NCBI GenBank assembly: GCA_963727755.1
Contig: CAVSHN010000011.1
Coordinates: 186,001-250,000, forward strand
Source: DASYAN01 sp963727755
GTDB lineage: Bacteria > Chloroflexota > Ktedonobacteria > Ktedonobacterales > Ktedonobacteraceae
Direction of reading: 5' to 3'
Length of the DNA stretch: 64,000 bases
Shown: piece after piece, positions 18,141 through 27,750 of the stretch
Numbering within the stretch: position 1 is the stretch's first letter
How the letters are laid out: each line of letters begins with the position of its first letter
Notes under the pieces: generated by a model
The model's database searches: none
The model's input: the letters and a program-made list of their open reading frames with translations, nothing else
What the model was told of the DNA's origin: nothing
Made by a program: the position numbers and the translations under genes

Positions 18141-18376
18141 ACGAATCTCCTCTTAATCATAGAGATGACATCACAATATGACATCATGATCTAAATTGAC
18201 ACACTTTGAAAATAGTGGGCGAAGTCGTCGTCCCATCAGGCCCAAATCATGGCTACCTTTTGGGAACAGGCCACTGTTGGACTGGCTCAGAAGTTCACCC
18301 ATTTTCTGGGAGAGTGTGTTCGCATACACTATAGGAGAAAGTTCTGTGACACTCTAGGGGGAAAGAGGGACAAATG

Positions 18377-19060
18377 TCACTTATTTCCAGGCACTTGATA
18401 TTGTCTGCAATCTGGACAACTTTTGCTTGTGCTTGCCTCTACTACCTGAACTGAACGATTGGGATATACCTGAAATTCGGCTAAAAGGGCAACGAGGGTG
18501 CATAGTGGAAGCCCTACGACATTGAGATAGCAATCATCTATCCGTTCGACAGGCTGAAATGCTGTGTTCTGGATGCCATAGGCCCCAGCCTTATCCAATG
18601 GATCTCTGCTAGCAATATAGGCGGAGATCTCTTCCTCGCTATATCGTCGCATCAGAACAAAAGTAGTGCAACTGCCGCTTCGCAGATGTATTTGACCATC
18701 TATCAATGCACTTACTGCAACTCCCGTCACAACCCGATGCCTGCGCCCACGCAAGGCAAGTAGAAGTTCACGAGCATGTTCTTCATCGCGTGGTTTGCCA
18801 AGTACCTTGTCATCGAGTAAGACGGTTGTATCGGCAGTGACAATGAGGCGGTTAGCCGTCTCTGGTTGCATGAGCATCATGAGTGCCTTGTGAGCTGCGA
18901 GCCATGGGGCCAAGCCATCGATTGCCCCTTGGTAGGCACTTTCCATGGCCTCCTCATTGGTTGGAGAGACTCCAACCGTAAAGGGAAGTCCGAGGGTAGA
19001 GATGATCTGTCGCCTGCGTGGTGAGGCGGAAGCGAGTAACAATGGAAGAAGTGAACTCAT
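18377..19060 (-). CDS. maf: Maf family nucleotide pyrophosphatase
   Basis: 227 residues. Maf proteins hydrolyse non-canonical nucleoside triphosphates such as dTTP/UTP or modified bases. The N-terminal LLASASPRRRQIIS is the family signature, with VTADTTVLLDDKVLGKP, AYGIQNTAF (usually GAYxIQG) and DCYLNVVGLPL further on. The C-terminus has an unusual extra tail with CPDCRQY, after the normal end of the family. ATG 19060 overlaps the rlmD stop codon, so it is the last gene of the TPR-rlmD-maf operon; the frame open upstream lies within rlmD. Confidence 0.92.
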   Translation of the reverse strand: MSSLLPLLLASASPRRRQIISTLGLPFTVGVSPTNEEAMESAYQGAIDGLAPWLAAHKALMMLMQPETANRLIVTADTTVLLDDKVLGKPRDEEHARELLLALRGRRHRVVTGVAVSALIDGQIHLRSGSCTTFVLMRRYSEEEISAYIASRDPLDKAGAYGIQNTAFQPVERIDDCYLNVVGLPLCTLVALLAEFQVYPNRSVQVVEASTSKSCPDCRQYQVPGNK

Positions 19061-20416
19061 CCTTGTGTGTGCTCCAATATTGCTATACATTCGATATGCG
19101 CAGTTTGTGGAAACATATCTAGTGGCTGCACAGAACATAGGTGATAGACAGGATGTTGATGGCAAAGAATATGCAAATCACGTGCTAGAGTCGATGGATC
19201 GCATGAAACGTAAACGATGCGTGTGACTGGGTGCTGGATCAGCGTCTCTAGCACGATTGGCTGGCAACCTGCGCGAGGCGGGTCGATGACGAAGCCATCG
19301 ATCTTTGATGAAAGAGTGGGCAAGATGTCCTCAACTTTGCCTTTAAGAATCTCTATGTTATCAAAGCCACGTGCATTCCACTGTGCGTCTTTGATGGCGC
19401 TAGCAGACTCTTCGATGGCGATGACTTTGCCCACATGGTGTGCAAGGAGCAGGGCGAATGTCCCAACTCCGCAGTAGGCATCAACAATGGTGAGAGAGGC
19501 GGCAGGTGCCATGTTTTGATCGTCAACTGGGACTCCTACTGATAGCGATGAAGCGTGATCAAGGCTAGTGAGCGGGGAGAGCAGTCCATTGAGTACGATT
19601 TGTGCCATTTTCTCGGCTTGGCTCGTATTGGTCTGGAAGAAGGAACTGGGACGAATGCGGAAGGTTGCTCCAGCGAGTCCCTCCTCCATGGTTTCTGTGT
19701 GTAACTCAACTCCTATCTCAGCCAATTGCTCGCCAACTTGCTCACTTGGAACTGGCTGGATGAGAACCTGATTGCTGGCAGTTGCACAGCGGATTAAGGC
19801 CTGTGGCTGTGGGTTGATATGCTGGATGATTACTTGTAACACACGATTAATTTGTTCATGCGCAATTGGGCAATCAGTCAACGGAAGTACACGATGAGAC
19901 CCTCTTGCTGTCAGGCCGGGCTGCCCTTGGCGGTTGACAGAGAAGCGCATGTGGTTGCGATAGTGCCACGGGATATCGCATGGTACAGTTAGTTGTACTG
20001 GTGGGGCCTCGAAGCCGCCAATATCGTGTAAAAGTTGCTGGACGACTTCTTGCTTCCATTCCAGTTGTGCCTGATAGTGCATATGCTGGAGCTGACAACC
20101 ACCACAAGTGCCGAAAACTGGGCATCTCGCCGCTATCCGCAGAGGCGATGCCTGATAAATCTCGGTAATCCAGGCCCGTGGAGGTCGTGGCTTCCCAACG
20201 TCGCCTCCGCCGTCCCGAGCGGGGTTGTGGTGGTGCCTCGACTGCGATGGTGACGCGTTCTCCTGGTAGTCCTGCTGGCACATGGAGCATGCGAATATGC
20301 TGGTGACCTGCTTCATCCTGCTCGTTAACTTCGGCCAATGCATGTCCTTCTCGTGTCAAAGCACCAAGCGTCACCGTGTGATAAGTAACAGCGCATTCTT
20401 CTTGTGCTAATGTCAT
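19057..20416 (-). CDS. rlmD: 23S rRNA (uracil-5)-methyltransferase, one frameshift
   Basis: TrmA/RlmD-family enzyme that methylates C5 of uridine with SAM. The first 75 residues form a TRAM domain (VTLGALTREGHALAEVN). A one-base shift near 20175-20195 then moves the frame. The rest has CPVFGTCGGCQLQHMHY, a Cys cluster as in Fe-S RlmD/RlmCD, SAM motif DAYCGVGTFALLLA, DPPRAGC, and the catalytic VYVSCDPSTLARD. Repaired length is about 453 residues. The start ATG overlaps the stop of the TPR gene by four bases, and the stop overlaps maf. Exact target (U1939, U747 or tRNA U54) is not determined. Confidence 0.9.
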
Positions 20417-22122
20417 TTCTTCTTTTTATGATTTCTAGGTGGTTGATTCTTGTTTGGCTTAATGATCGTGCGCTGCAGACTTCTACGATCGTTATATAGG
20501 GCGCGTGCTTTTTTTACTAGCTCATGTTCGTCGTCAATGTCTTCAGCCTGTTGCAGGTATTTTTGGGCTGTGCGCAGATCATTAATCCGGGTATATACTA
20601 TAGAGAGTTGAGCCAGTAAATCGGGAGCTTCGGAGTCCCACTGTAATCCCTCTTGTAGTACCTGGCGAGCCTTAGTAGGATTATTTTGTTTCATATGGAT
20701 TGATGCAAGCTCTACGTAAGCCGCCGTTTGCTCTGGACTGGTTTCGATATTGCGCTTCAAGCTAGTAATAGCCTCTTCGTACCGCCCGAGCTGACTCTGC
20801 AGAACTCCGATATTATACCAGAGAGCTTCATAATCCGGGTTCAGTTCGGCGACGCGCTGGAAGTGCTTCAGAGCCTGCTCAGGTTCTTCTTGCTTCTTGC
20901 AGATCAATCCCAGCCCTACTTCGATATCGGCCAGTTGTTTGTGTTCTGTGCATAACGATCGGGCCTCTTGCAGGAGCCTCTTTGCCTCGTCAAATCGATC
21001 CTGTGCAAAGACCAGTTTGGCCAGTGCAACGTATGCTCCGATGGATTTATCTGCGTTGATAGCCGTACGTAGGGTTTTTTCGGCAAGTTCTTTGAAGCGT
21101 TGGCTCTCATCTTTATTCTCTTGATTTTCTTCCTCGTCATCCTCATATGCCTGGGCAATACTGTAGTATGCGAGTCCCAGTTGCTCTTGCGCTTGGCTTC
21201 GCTGTTCTGGGAAGTGCTTGGCCAGTTGCTGCAAGTAAACTGCCGCACGTTCCATGTCATTGGTGACCATAGCCTGCTTCACATTTTGCTCATAGGGCTC
21301 GGGGTCTTCGTCAGGTGACTGGGCTATCAGTGCATCGTTATAATGTGTGCCCTTTGTCATGACACGAAAAGCCTCTTCCATTTCCAGCAGAGTGTCCATG
21401 AAGCCCTCGTCGTCGAAGTCCTCATCCTCGTCCTCATCGTCGAGGTCCTCATCCTCATCGTCTTCCTCTTCTGTCAATGTATCGAGCCGCTGTGAGGCGA
21501 GTTCAGCAATGGTATCGAGACGGTGCTCAATTTCGGCGGGAGTCAGATTGAGCGTTTTGGCACCTTCATCGATCATGCGGTCGATAAGCCACTCGTCGTC
21601 CTCTTCGGTGAGAGTATAACGTGTCCAGAACCAATGTCGTCCAGTTTCTTTGAGGATAGCTGTGGCAACGGGAAGCTCCGGCAGTCGGTTGGCGAGAGGC
21701 GTATCTACGAATTGAAGCGACCACCCAACTTCTACCACTGGTCGTGTAAGCGTGTCTTTATCTTTATCTTTATCTTTATCTTCGTCTTCATTGGTCAGGC
21801 CTTGCTCAATGTCATCAATATCTTCGGTGTCCTCAATGAAGGCAATGCGAAATCTAGCTGGGTGAGCTGCTGTACTCCATTGACGACGTCGTGCTTCCCA
21901 TTCTTCGCTAGAGAGTTCCTGACGTAGGGGACTCGTACTGGCAAGCTGTTCATAGGCGGCTTGATAATCCCCATTGGTGTAGCTTTCTAGAAAATCGCTT
22001 ACAATGTCAAGGTATTCTGAGGCTGGGAAGAGTTTGTCTGCAGCAGACAAAAAAGCTTCGAAGTCTGTCATGGAGGCTTCGCTCTTCCCATTAGGTTTGT
22101 TATTATGACGCTTGTTTGGCAT
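20413..22122 (-). CDS. TPR protein with N-terminal NTF2-like region
   Basis: 569 soluble residues. Residues 15-200 contain a region shared with the next protein upstream: FLESYTNGDYQAAYEQL...WEARRRQWSTAAHPARFRIAFIED...RHWFWTRYTLTEEDDEWLI, a SnoaL/NTF2-like plan. A long acidic stretch (EEEDDEDEDLDDEDEDEDF) lies near 230-245. The C-terminal 250 residues are at least six tetratricopeptide repeats, including LNPDYEALWYNIGVLQSQLGRYEEAI. A Lys-rich tail ends the protein. It is probably a scaffold or adaptor. The stop overlaps the rlmD start by four bases (ATGA), implying coupled translation. Confidence 0.85.
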   Translation of the reverse strand: MPNKRHNNKPNGKSEASMTDFEAFLSAADKLFPASEYLDIVSDFLESYTNGDYQAAYEQLASTSPLRQELSSEEWEARRRQWSTAAHPARFRIAFIEDTEDIDDIEQGLTNEDEDKDKDKDKDTLTRPVVEVGWSLQFVDTPLANRLPELPVATAILKETGRHWFWTRYTLTEEDDEWLIDRMIDEGAKTLNLTPAEIEHRLDTIAELASQRLDTLTEEEDDEDEDLDDEDEDEDFDDEGFMDTLLEMEEAFRVMTKGTHYNDALIAQSPDEDPEPYEQNVKQAMVTNDMERAAVYLQQLAKHFPEQRSQAQEQLGLAYYSIAQAYEDDEEENQENKDESQRFKELAEKTLRTAINADKSIGAYVALAKLVFAQDRFDEAKRLLQEARSLCTEHKQLADIEVGLGLICKKQEEPEQALKHFQRVAELNPDYEALWYNIGVLQSQLGRYEEAITSLKRNIETSPEQTAAYVELASIHMKQNNPTKARQVLQEGLQWDSEAPDLLAQLSIVYTRINDLRTAQKYLQQAEDIDDEHELVKKARALYNDRRSLQRTIIKPNKNQPPRNHKKKK

Positions 22123-22153
22123 GTTTGTATCCCTTTTTTAACTACTATATAGT

Positions 22154-24376
22154 TTATTTTCGCTTCGCACTATGAATATGCTGTCGCACTACCTGCACTA
22201 TCTCTAATTCTGGGTCAATTTGTTCCGCTTCGGCTAACTCTCGTTGTGCGGCCCGACGCTCTCCTTGTTCAAAGAGGAGCGAGGCTAGCAGGGCACGCAA
22301 GTAGGCCGACTGGGGATTGGCCTGGACACCTTGTTCTATGATAGCACGGGCCCGAGCTGGCTGGCTATTGTCGATATAGATGGCTGCAAGTTCGGGGTAA
22401 GCACGGACATCACGAGGGGCGACCTCGATAGCTTGTTGGTAGTATTTTTCGGCCTCTTCAAGTTCGTCGAGATGTCTATGGGCAGATCCGAGGTTGAACC
22501 AGATACCAGGATGTTGTGGGTTGTTTTCCACGACGCGCTTGTAATGAGGAATAGCATCACTCATTTGCTTACGTGCCATTGCAATGTCCCCAAGTCCTGC
22601 TTCGATGATTGTTTCTATGCCAGTTCCTGGTTCTTTTTCCAGCGCTATGTACAACTCCGCTTCGGCCTTATCTATCTCCCCCTTACGCATAAAGACTTCA
22701 CCATAGATGAGATGGCTGAGAGCACTATCATCTATGCCGATTGATTCCCGTACTGTTTCGTCAGCACGCTGTATCAGATGCTTTATGCGTTTAGGCATCT
22801 TTTGTGCATCATATTGATGTACCAGATCCAAAAGCGTCGCACTCAGTTTGCACAAGGCATAGGCTCGTTTCTCTGGAAAATGCTGTATGATGAGATCCAG
22901 ATAAACAATCAGACGCTCAAGGTCTTTTTCTAGGAAATGTGCATAAGCATAGGCCTCCTCGTGAATTTGGTAATCTAGAGGCACAAGAGTAAGCAGCACA
23001 TCGTAGAAATAGAGCATCTGAGTAAAGCGCCTAGATACTTCATTTACTACAGCCTCTTCCATATTGCTATGCTGTTGCTTGGTAAGGCGTTCTGTGATTT
23101 GTTGGTACTCTTTGATGCGTGACTGCAATTCTTGAATGGACAGGCCTTGTAGTGCCAGTCCCTCATCTATAATCTGCTGAATGCGCCATCCTTCTTCCTC
23201 ACTCACAACGGTATAGGTTGTCCAGAACCAGTGTCTGTCAGTTTCTTTATTGACAGCAGTGCCGATGGGCATTTCTTTGAGTGTCCCACTCAGTGGTGTC
23301 TCATTCAGTTCAACTGACCAGCCAATCTCAATGTTTTTACGTGAAGATGAGTACAAGTTGACGGAGGCTGGCAACCAGAGCGGGCTCTGACCTCCTCCTT
23401 CACGCTCATGAACAAATCCAAGTCTTAGACGGGCGGGATGTGCTTCCTGGTGCCAGAGACGATGGCGCTCAATCCATTCATCGCGTGATAGGCTATCATG
23501 TACACTGCTATCGTGAGTCAGCAAATCGTAGGCCAGTCCATAGTCACCATACGACCAAGCACCGAGGAAGTTGATAATCACTTCCTCATCCTCTAGCTCA
23601 GGAGTAATGAAGGTGTGACCGCGATCCTCACCAAGATCAGGGGCCTGCAGGATGAGCTTGTTGATGAGAGGGAGCTGGTTACGATAGCTTTTATCTGGAG
23701 CATTGTCGTACCATTGGTTGACAGAGAGGGCTTCCTCGATCAGGCGCTTAGCTTCCGCGAGCGTGCAATCAACCAGGGTAACATCATCTGGTAGGTTGGC
23801 ACGCATTTTGTTGATGAACTGGTCGAAACGACGCTTAGGCATGGTCTCAATATCAACGCCTGTAACGCCGCTTCGCCAGTAGTTGAGCGTAAACACGATC
23901 ACGCGGACATCATTATACTCGTAGCCTTCCTCCCAGCAGAGGACAACCTGGATCTCACCCTGATCCCGAGATTGAGTGACAAGTCCCTTCCAGAAATGGG
24001 GAGTCTCACTATGCCGTAGTTGGGCTGCAGGTTCGTGGATGGTATGTGGCTTCCACTGGGCATATGTTTTTGTCGCTTCAAGCCGAATGAGCCCACGGCG
24101 AGCCTCTTTCCGGACATCTTTGTGAGTGCCCAATGTATGAATGGCAGTCAGAACATCTGCCGCGCCGGTAGTATTCTCTCTGGCTAACGTTTTAACCAGG
24201 ACGAGTTGTGCTGGTGCTGGCAAGACCGCAATATCAGCCAGAGCTGCTTCAGCTTGAGCTTGATCTGTACTATTGTGTAACCGTTCAGCTATCTGGTGAT
24301 ATTGTGAAAAGAGATCTTGTATCTGCTGATGACTCTCTTGCGAAAGCTGGGTACCAGTTTCTTTTTTCTGGGACAT
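22154..24376 (-). CDS. Large TPR protein with NTF2-like region, paralogue of the next gene
   Basis: 740 residues from ATG 24376, preceded by GAAAGAAGAG; a GTG at 24427 would add 17 residues. The first 220 residues are helical repeats plus a segment with WKGLVTQSRDQGEIQVVLCWEEGYEYNDVRVIVFTLNYW. A central region, GAWSYGDYGLAYDLL...RHRLWHQEAHPARLRLGFVHE...RHWFWTTYTVVSEEEGWRI, parallels the downstream TPR gene. The C-terminal third has several tetratricopeptide repeats, for example PQHPGIWFNLGSAHRHLDELE. Both proteins appear to derive from one duplication. It heads the TPR-TPR-rlmD-maf gene cluster, with 31 bases to the next gene. Confidence 0.83.
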   Translation of the reverse strand: MSQKKETGTQLSQESHQQIQDLFSQYHQIAERLHNSTDQAQAEAALADIAVLPAPAQLVLVKTLARENTTGAADVLTAIHTLGTHKDVRKEARRGLIRLEATKTYAQWKPHTIHEPAAQLRHSETPHFWKGLVTQSRDQGEIQVVLCWEEGYEYNDVRVIVFTLNYWRSGVTGVDIETMPKRRFDQFINKMRANLPDDVTLVDCTLAEAKRLIEEALSVNQWYDNAPDKSYRNQLPLINKLILQAPDLGEDRGHTFITPELEDEEVIINFLGAWSYGDYGLAYDLLTHDSSVHDSLSRDEWIERHRLWHQEAHPARLRLGFVHEREGGGQSPLWLPASVNLYSSSRKNIEIGWSVELNETPLSGTLKEMPIGTAVNKETDRHWFWTTYTVVSEEEGWRIQQIIDEGLALQGLSIQELQSRIKEYQQITERLTKQQHSNMEEAVVNEVSRRFTQMLYFYDVLLTLVPLDYQIHEEAYAYAHFLEKDLERLIVYLDLIIQHFPEKRAYALCKLSATLLDLVHQYDAQKMPKRIKHLIQRADETVRESIGIDDSALSHLIYGEVFMRKGEIDKAEAELYIALEKEPGTGIETIIEAGLGDIAMARKQMSDAIPHYKRVVENNPQHPGIWFNLGSAHRHLDELEEAEKYYQQAIEVAPRDVRAYPELAAIYIDNSQPARARAIIEQGVQANPQSAYLRALLASLLFEQGERRAAQRELAEAEQIDPELEIVQVVRQHIHSAKRK

Positions 24377-24491
24377 AAGACTCTTCTTTCCGCGTGATAA
24401 CTTAATACCTTGTATCGATTGTACCACGAAGTGAGTGAAGAGTCGAGAACAAAAGTATGATCCAGACTAGAATTGCCAAAAGTCCCAGCAT

Positions 24492-25715
24492 TTACACGCT
24501 CACTGGAGAAGGCATACCTACACTCTCGGCAAGTTTGCGCAGCCAGCTAGAGACCAGCGCACGGTGGGAGAAGGACTCCACCTTTGCCATCATCACAATA
24601 AAGATAGGGAAGGCTGCACAATAGAAATATGACGAAAGGCTTCTCCAGGCCAAGAACAATGGTAAGATAGCCAAAAGCATCGCCGCTTCTGGCTGCTTAC
24701 GACAAATGCGCCAGTAGCAGACCAGCGCGAGAAGCATGGCGACCGCTTCGAGTGCTGTATAAACCGTCTCGGGAAAGTAAGGCAGAAGATGTGTCTCGCT
24801 CAGATTGATCAATCCGACACCCAAAGGAAACATCGGGTCTGCAACAGGTGTCATCACGCCTGCTAGCCAGGACCTCCAATCCCACATAATAAATGGCAGA
24901 TTAATCAGGAGTCCGATGCTACTGGCAATAGCTGTCCGGTGCATCGCTTCCTTAAAACCATGTTGGCGCCAAGTCATAATCAGATAGAAAGGCGTGAAGT
25001 ACCAAGCGATTTGTTTGGCGGCCAGTGCCAGCCCGAAATATACGGCAGAACTTTGGTGGTTGCGCAACCACCATGCCAGAGTGACAAGTAAAATATAAAG
25101 GATATCGACATTACCTCCCCTGGTAGATGCTAACATTGGTACGTTAGCAATAGCTAGCAGGAGCACCCATGGGCGTATGTCAGGATGTGCCAGCTTCCAG
25201 GCAAGCGCAACGAGTAATAAATAGCATAGAAGATAAAATGGTAGCACATTGTAGTTGCCAGCCATGACAAAGGGCACAAGGGTTAGAAAAGATAGAGCAG
25301 GATAGCTTACTTTGGCTTCAAACTCTGGAACATCTCCAGCTTTGAGAGAAGTGTTGAGAACGGATTGTAATTCGGCATTGCTTGGATAGTCAAGGCGATT
25401 TGCAAATTGACCCTGGCGTAACGGCGTTGTCCAAGTAGGAATAATATAAAACCGTCGCAACAATTCTGGCATATTTGAGTCAGTGTAAGGATCTTGTCCC
25501 TGCAAAAGCAAAATAGCGGCATTCGTGTCGAGAGACGTGCCATCATTGGTGAAGAGTGGTGACATGCAACTATTCACAACTGTGAAACCGAGTTCTGCAA
25601 TCCCTCCAAGGGTGAGTACCATGGTCAGGATCAGGACAATCCGTTGCCAGAGCCGTGGCCGCCATGGCATTGCTCTCTTTCCCTCTGGATCGGATTTGGC
25701 TGGACGCATTGCCAT
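24492..25715 (-). CDS. GT-C fold glycosyltransferase (GT87/DUF2029-like) membrane protein
   Basis: About 407 residues with ten or so membrane helices. An extracytoplasmic loop after helix 1 carries LLQGQDPYTDSN, as in polyprenyl-phosphate-mannose dependent mannosyltransferases of GT87. Further features are GNVDILYILLVTLAWWLR, ALAAKQIAWYFTPFYLI and LPLFLAWRSLSSYFY. The enzyme would transfer a sugar from a lipid carrier outside the cytoplasm. The start is uncertain: I used ATG 25715 because upstream residues (to TTG 25874) are Cys-rich and do not look like the family; no clear ribosome site marks either start. Acceptor unknown. Confidence 0.8.
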   Translation of the reverse strand: MAMRPAKSDPEGKRAMPWRPRLWQRIVLILTMVLTLGGIAELGFTVVNSCMSPLFTNDGTSLDTNAAILLLQGQDPYTDSNMPELLRRFYIIPTWTTPLRQGQFANRLDYPSNAELQSVLNTSLKAGDVPEFEAKVSYPALSFLTLVPFVMAGNYNVLPFYLLCYLLLVALAWKLAHPDIRPWVLLLAIANVPMLASTRGGNVDILYILLVTLAWWLRNHQSSAVYFGLALAAKQIAWYFTPFYLIMTWRQHGFKEAMHRTAIASSIGLLINLPFIMWDWRSWLAGVMTPVADPMFPLGVGLINLSETHLLPYFPETVYTALEAVAMLLALVCYWRICRKQPEAAMLLAILPLFLAWRSLSSYFYCAAFPIFIVMMAKVESFSHRALVSSWLRKLAESVGMPSPVSV

Positions 25716-25874
25716 CCATAGAGCATAAAAACTGCCCAAAATAGAGTAAGTGGAATCAGAGATGAAAAACGACCCAGGAATGCATCGTATGCATGGTCGA
25801 TCTCGTTTGCAGATTGGAGTAGGAGGGCAAGAGCAATCCAGATAGCTCTCTGTTGCCATTCGATAATCCGACAA

Positions 25875-26254
25875 TTCGGAGCTAACTAATCTTCACTAAA
25901 AAAATACCTCATCCATTTATAGGTGAACAAAGTGCCTTTTTGTTCTGATGACGTTGTCTGTGCGAGTACAGATTGCTGTGCCATAAATCTGTGCGCTCTA
26001 TCTAATGCTTGTTTGTATCAGCCTTAGACTTGTAGCCATAAGCTGACACTAACTGCGCATGAGACTATGCGTTCTTTCCTCCTATCAAAGTACCGAGAAG
26101 TTTATATATAGATTAGTTAGATATTCAGGAAGAGAATTCTCTCGGTCTAATGCTTAGAACGAAAGGAAAAAAGGCTACGTCACAAATGGGACCGGGTGGA
26201 TAGGAGGGTTTACAGAAAATTGAGGATTGGCTTTTACCTTTGTAGTTTTTCAGC
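25875..26254. other. Intergenic, no gene seen
   Basis: About 380 AT-rich bases between divergent-free minus-strand genes. It probably holds the promoter of the glycosyltransferase gene. AT-rich boxes such as TTATATATAGATTAG (26100-26115) are present, but no clear promoter pair, terminator or repeat was found. Confidence 0.4.
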
Positions 26255-26725
26255 CTATGACAGTTTCAGTCGATAGTAGATTTCGCGATGTTGCACTTCA
26301 AAACTGAGCGCTTCGTAGAGGTGGATCGCGGGCAGATTCTTCTCCCAAACGTGCAAATCGAGTGCTACCAGTTTATATTCGCTACGGGCGTGGGTGATAA
26401 TCTGAGTAAGGAGTTGCCGTGCTAAGCCTTTGCCCTGAAAGTTCGGGTGAATCACAACACGTTTAATATAGCCAATTGCATTCGTTGTATTCTCAGGAGG
26501 CAACATCAATTCGGCTTTGCCTACAGCAACATCACCAATCTCTAGGAGAAAAATGGCAGTGCGCTCATGCGTAGAAGGATCAACTGAGCCAAAGTATTTG
26601 TCCAGATCTCGATGAATGTCTCGCGTGGGTGACTTACCGAAACTATCAAGATAGTCAATTAGCTCAATATCTTCAGGCGTGGCAAGGCGGATAACGAATG
26701 CTGGTGCGGGCTGCTGATCACACAT
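26255..26725 (-). CDS. GNAT family N-acetyltransferase
   Basis: 156 residues with the GNAT fold order. The acetyl-CoA binding strand and loop is VVIHPNFQGKGLARQLL (the Q/RxxGxG/A motif as QGKGLA), with the C-terminal LALDLHVWEKNLPAIHLYEALSF-type segment where a neighbouring Asn and Tyr close the site. It would transfer an acetyl group to an amine of a small molecule or protein; the substrate is not predictable. It lies 40 bases after the small membrane protein on the same strand. Confidence 0.88.
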   Translation of the reverse strand: MCDQQPAPAFVIRLATPEDIELIDYLDSFGKSPTRDIHRDLDKYFGSVDPSTHERTAIFLLEIGDVAVGKAELMLPPENTTNAIGYIKRVVIHPNFQGKGLARQLLTQIITHARSEYKLVALDLHVWEKNLPAIHLYEALSFEVQHREIYYRLKLS

Positions 26726-26764
26726 GGGTTATTGTTCCATTACTACAAATTGCTGGCATTGGCA

Positions 26765-26965
26765 TTAAGGTTGATTTTTGCGTGGTAACATCAGAAGGGC
26801 TACTAGTGCAACCAATGAGCAGCCTAAAATCATCAATGAATAGACAATGCTTTCTCCATCTTTTACTGGTGCATTGAGATTGGAAGTTAGCATTGCCAGT
26901 CCCCACCACAGAAAGCCGATAAAGACGGCAAATAACAGGATTGTGCTAGTCAGTTTCTTACTCAT
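26765..26965 (-). CDS. Small two-helix membrane protein
   Basis: 66 residues from ATG 26965: a cytoplasmic KK start, helix STILLFAVFIGFLWWGLAML, a short polar loop SNLNAPVKDGE, helix IVYSLMILGCSLVALVALLML, and a basic end PRKNQP. The frame is open further upstream, but that part has no coding character. No family recognised. It lies between the Nudix and GNAT genes, same strand. Confidence 0.6.
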   Translation of the reverse strand: MSKKLTSTILLFAVFIGFLWWGLAMLTSNLNAPVKDGESIVYSLMILGCSLVALVALLMLPRKNQP

Positions 26966-27132
26966 CGAAATTCTTACTCGTTTAATTGGTGCGATCGAGA
27001 GAGACAAAACAAAATAGATGTCAGTCTCTCTTGTTCGTGCCCTATTATAGCATATCTTGGCTAGAAATGCCTTTGGATAGGATCTCTCTACGCTCTTAGC
27101 CCAAATGTTCAAGACTTGTAAGGACTCTCTGC

Positions 27133-27729
27133 TCAAGTCTGTAGAGCTTCCCATGCGAGCCGATGGATAATAGCTCGGAAGTGTCCCCAATCTTTCCAAT
27201 TGCCATCGATCTGCGTGCTGTACTGAGCACTCACCGACTCCAAGTTATTGGCGATGGCTAGCAGTTCTTGTGGCTGGACTTCTTGGAAATCTTCTATCTG
27301 TTCATCTTCATCCTGTATTTGCAATGTCCCGCCGACTTCACTGAGGAGGAAGGCAAAGGTATAGAAGCTAGGATAATCCTGGTCTGGCATGTGATAAGCA
27401 ACTGCCGCTAGGAACCGTTCTACACTGACCTGAAGACCTGTCTCTTCCTGTGTCTCACGCAGCAGAGCATCAATCACCGATTCGACAAGCTTAACGCCTC
27501 CAGTGGGTAGCCGATAAGCTTTGGGCGGATAATAGGTCTTGGTCATTGTTAGCAGACGACCGTTTGGCCGACGGATGACCATGCATACTTCGCTATAGCG
27601 ATCAGCCTTATTCAAAGGGTTGAAACGCCTTGGGCTGACAAGGCCGATAGTTTCTACTAGTGGCTGACCATAACGTCGTGCCAGCTGGTGTAATTCATCC
27701 TGGATGTCGTGAGGAAGTGAGGTGAACAT
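27133..27729 (-). CDS. Nudix hydrolase
   Basis: 198 residues. The Nudix box is present: GGVKLVESVIDALLRETQEE followed by TGL, fitting Gx5Ex7REUXEExGU, so pyrophosphohydrolase activity on a nucleoside diphosphate derivative is expected. The surrounding domain (VCMVIRRPNGRLLTMTKTYYPPKAYRLPTG) suits a substrate with a large leaving group, but it cannot be specified. It follows recN by 21 bases on the same strand, so nadK-recN-nudix may be one transcript, linking NAD supply, DNA repair and nucleotide sanitation. Confidence 0.92.
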   Translation of the reverse strand: MFTSLPHDIQDELHQLARRYGQPLVETIGLVSPRRFNPLNKADRYSEVCMVIRRPNGRLLTMTKTYYPPKAYRLPTGGVKLVESVIDALLRETQEETGLQVSVERFLAAVAYHMPDQDYPSFYTFAFLLSEVGGTLQIQDEDEQIEDFQEVQPQELLAIANNLESVSAQYSTQIDGNWKDWGHFRAIIHRLAWEALQT

Positions 27730-27750
27730 ATGCTATTTTTTTACTGCCTT

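Noticed and set aside
21347..21619. Ser-rich plus-strand frame opposite the TPR gene
   Set aside because: Arises from the acidic Glu/Asp stretch of the TPR gene read backwards.
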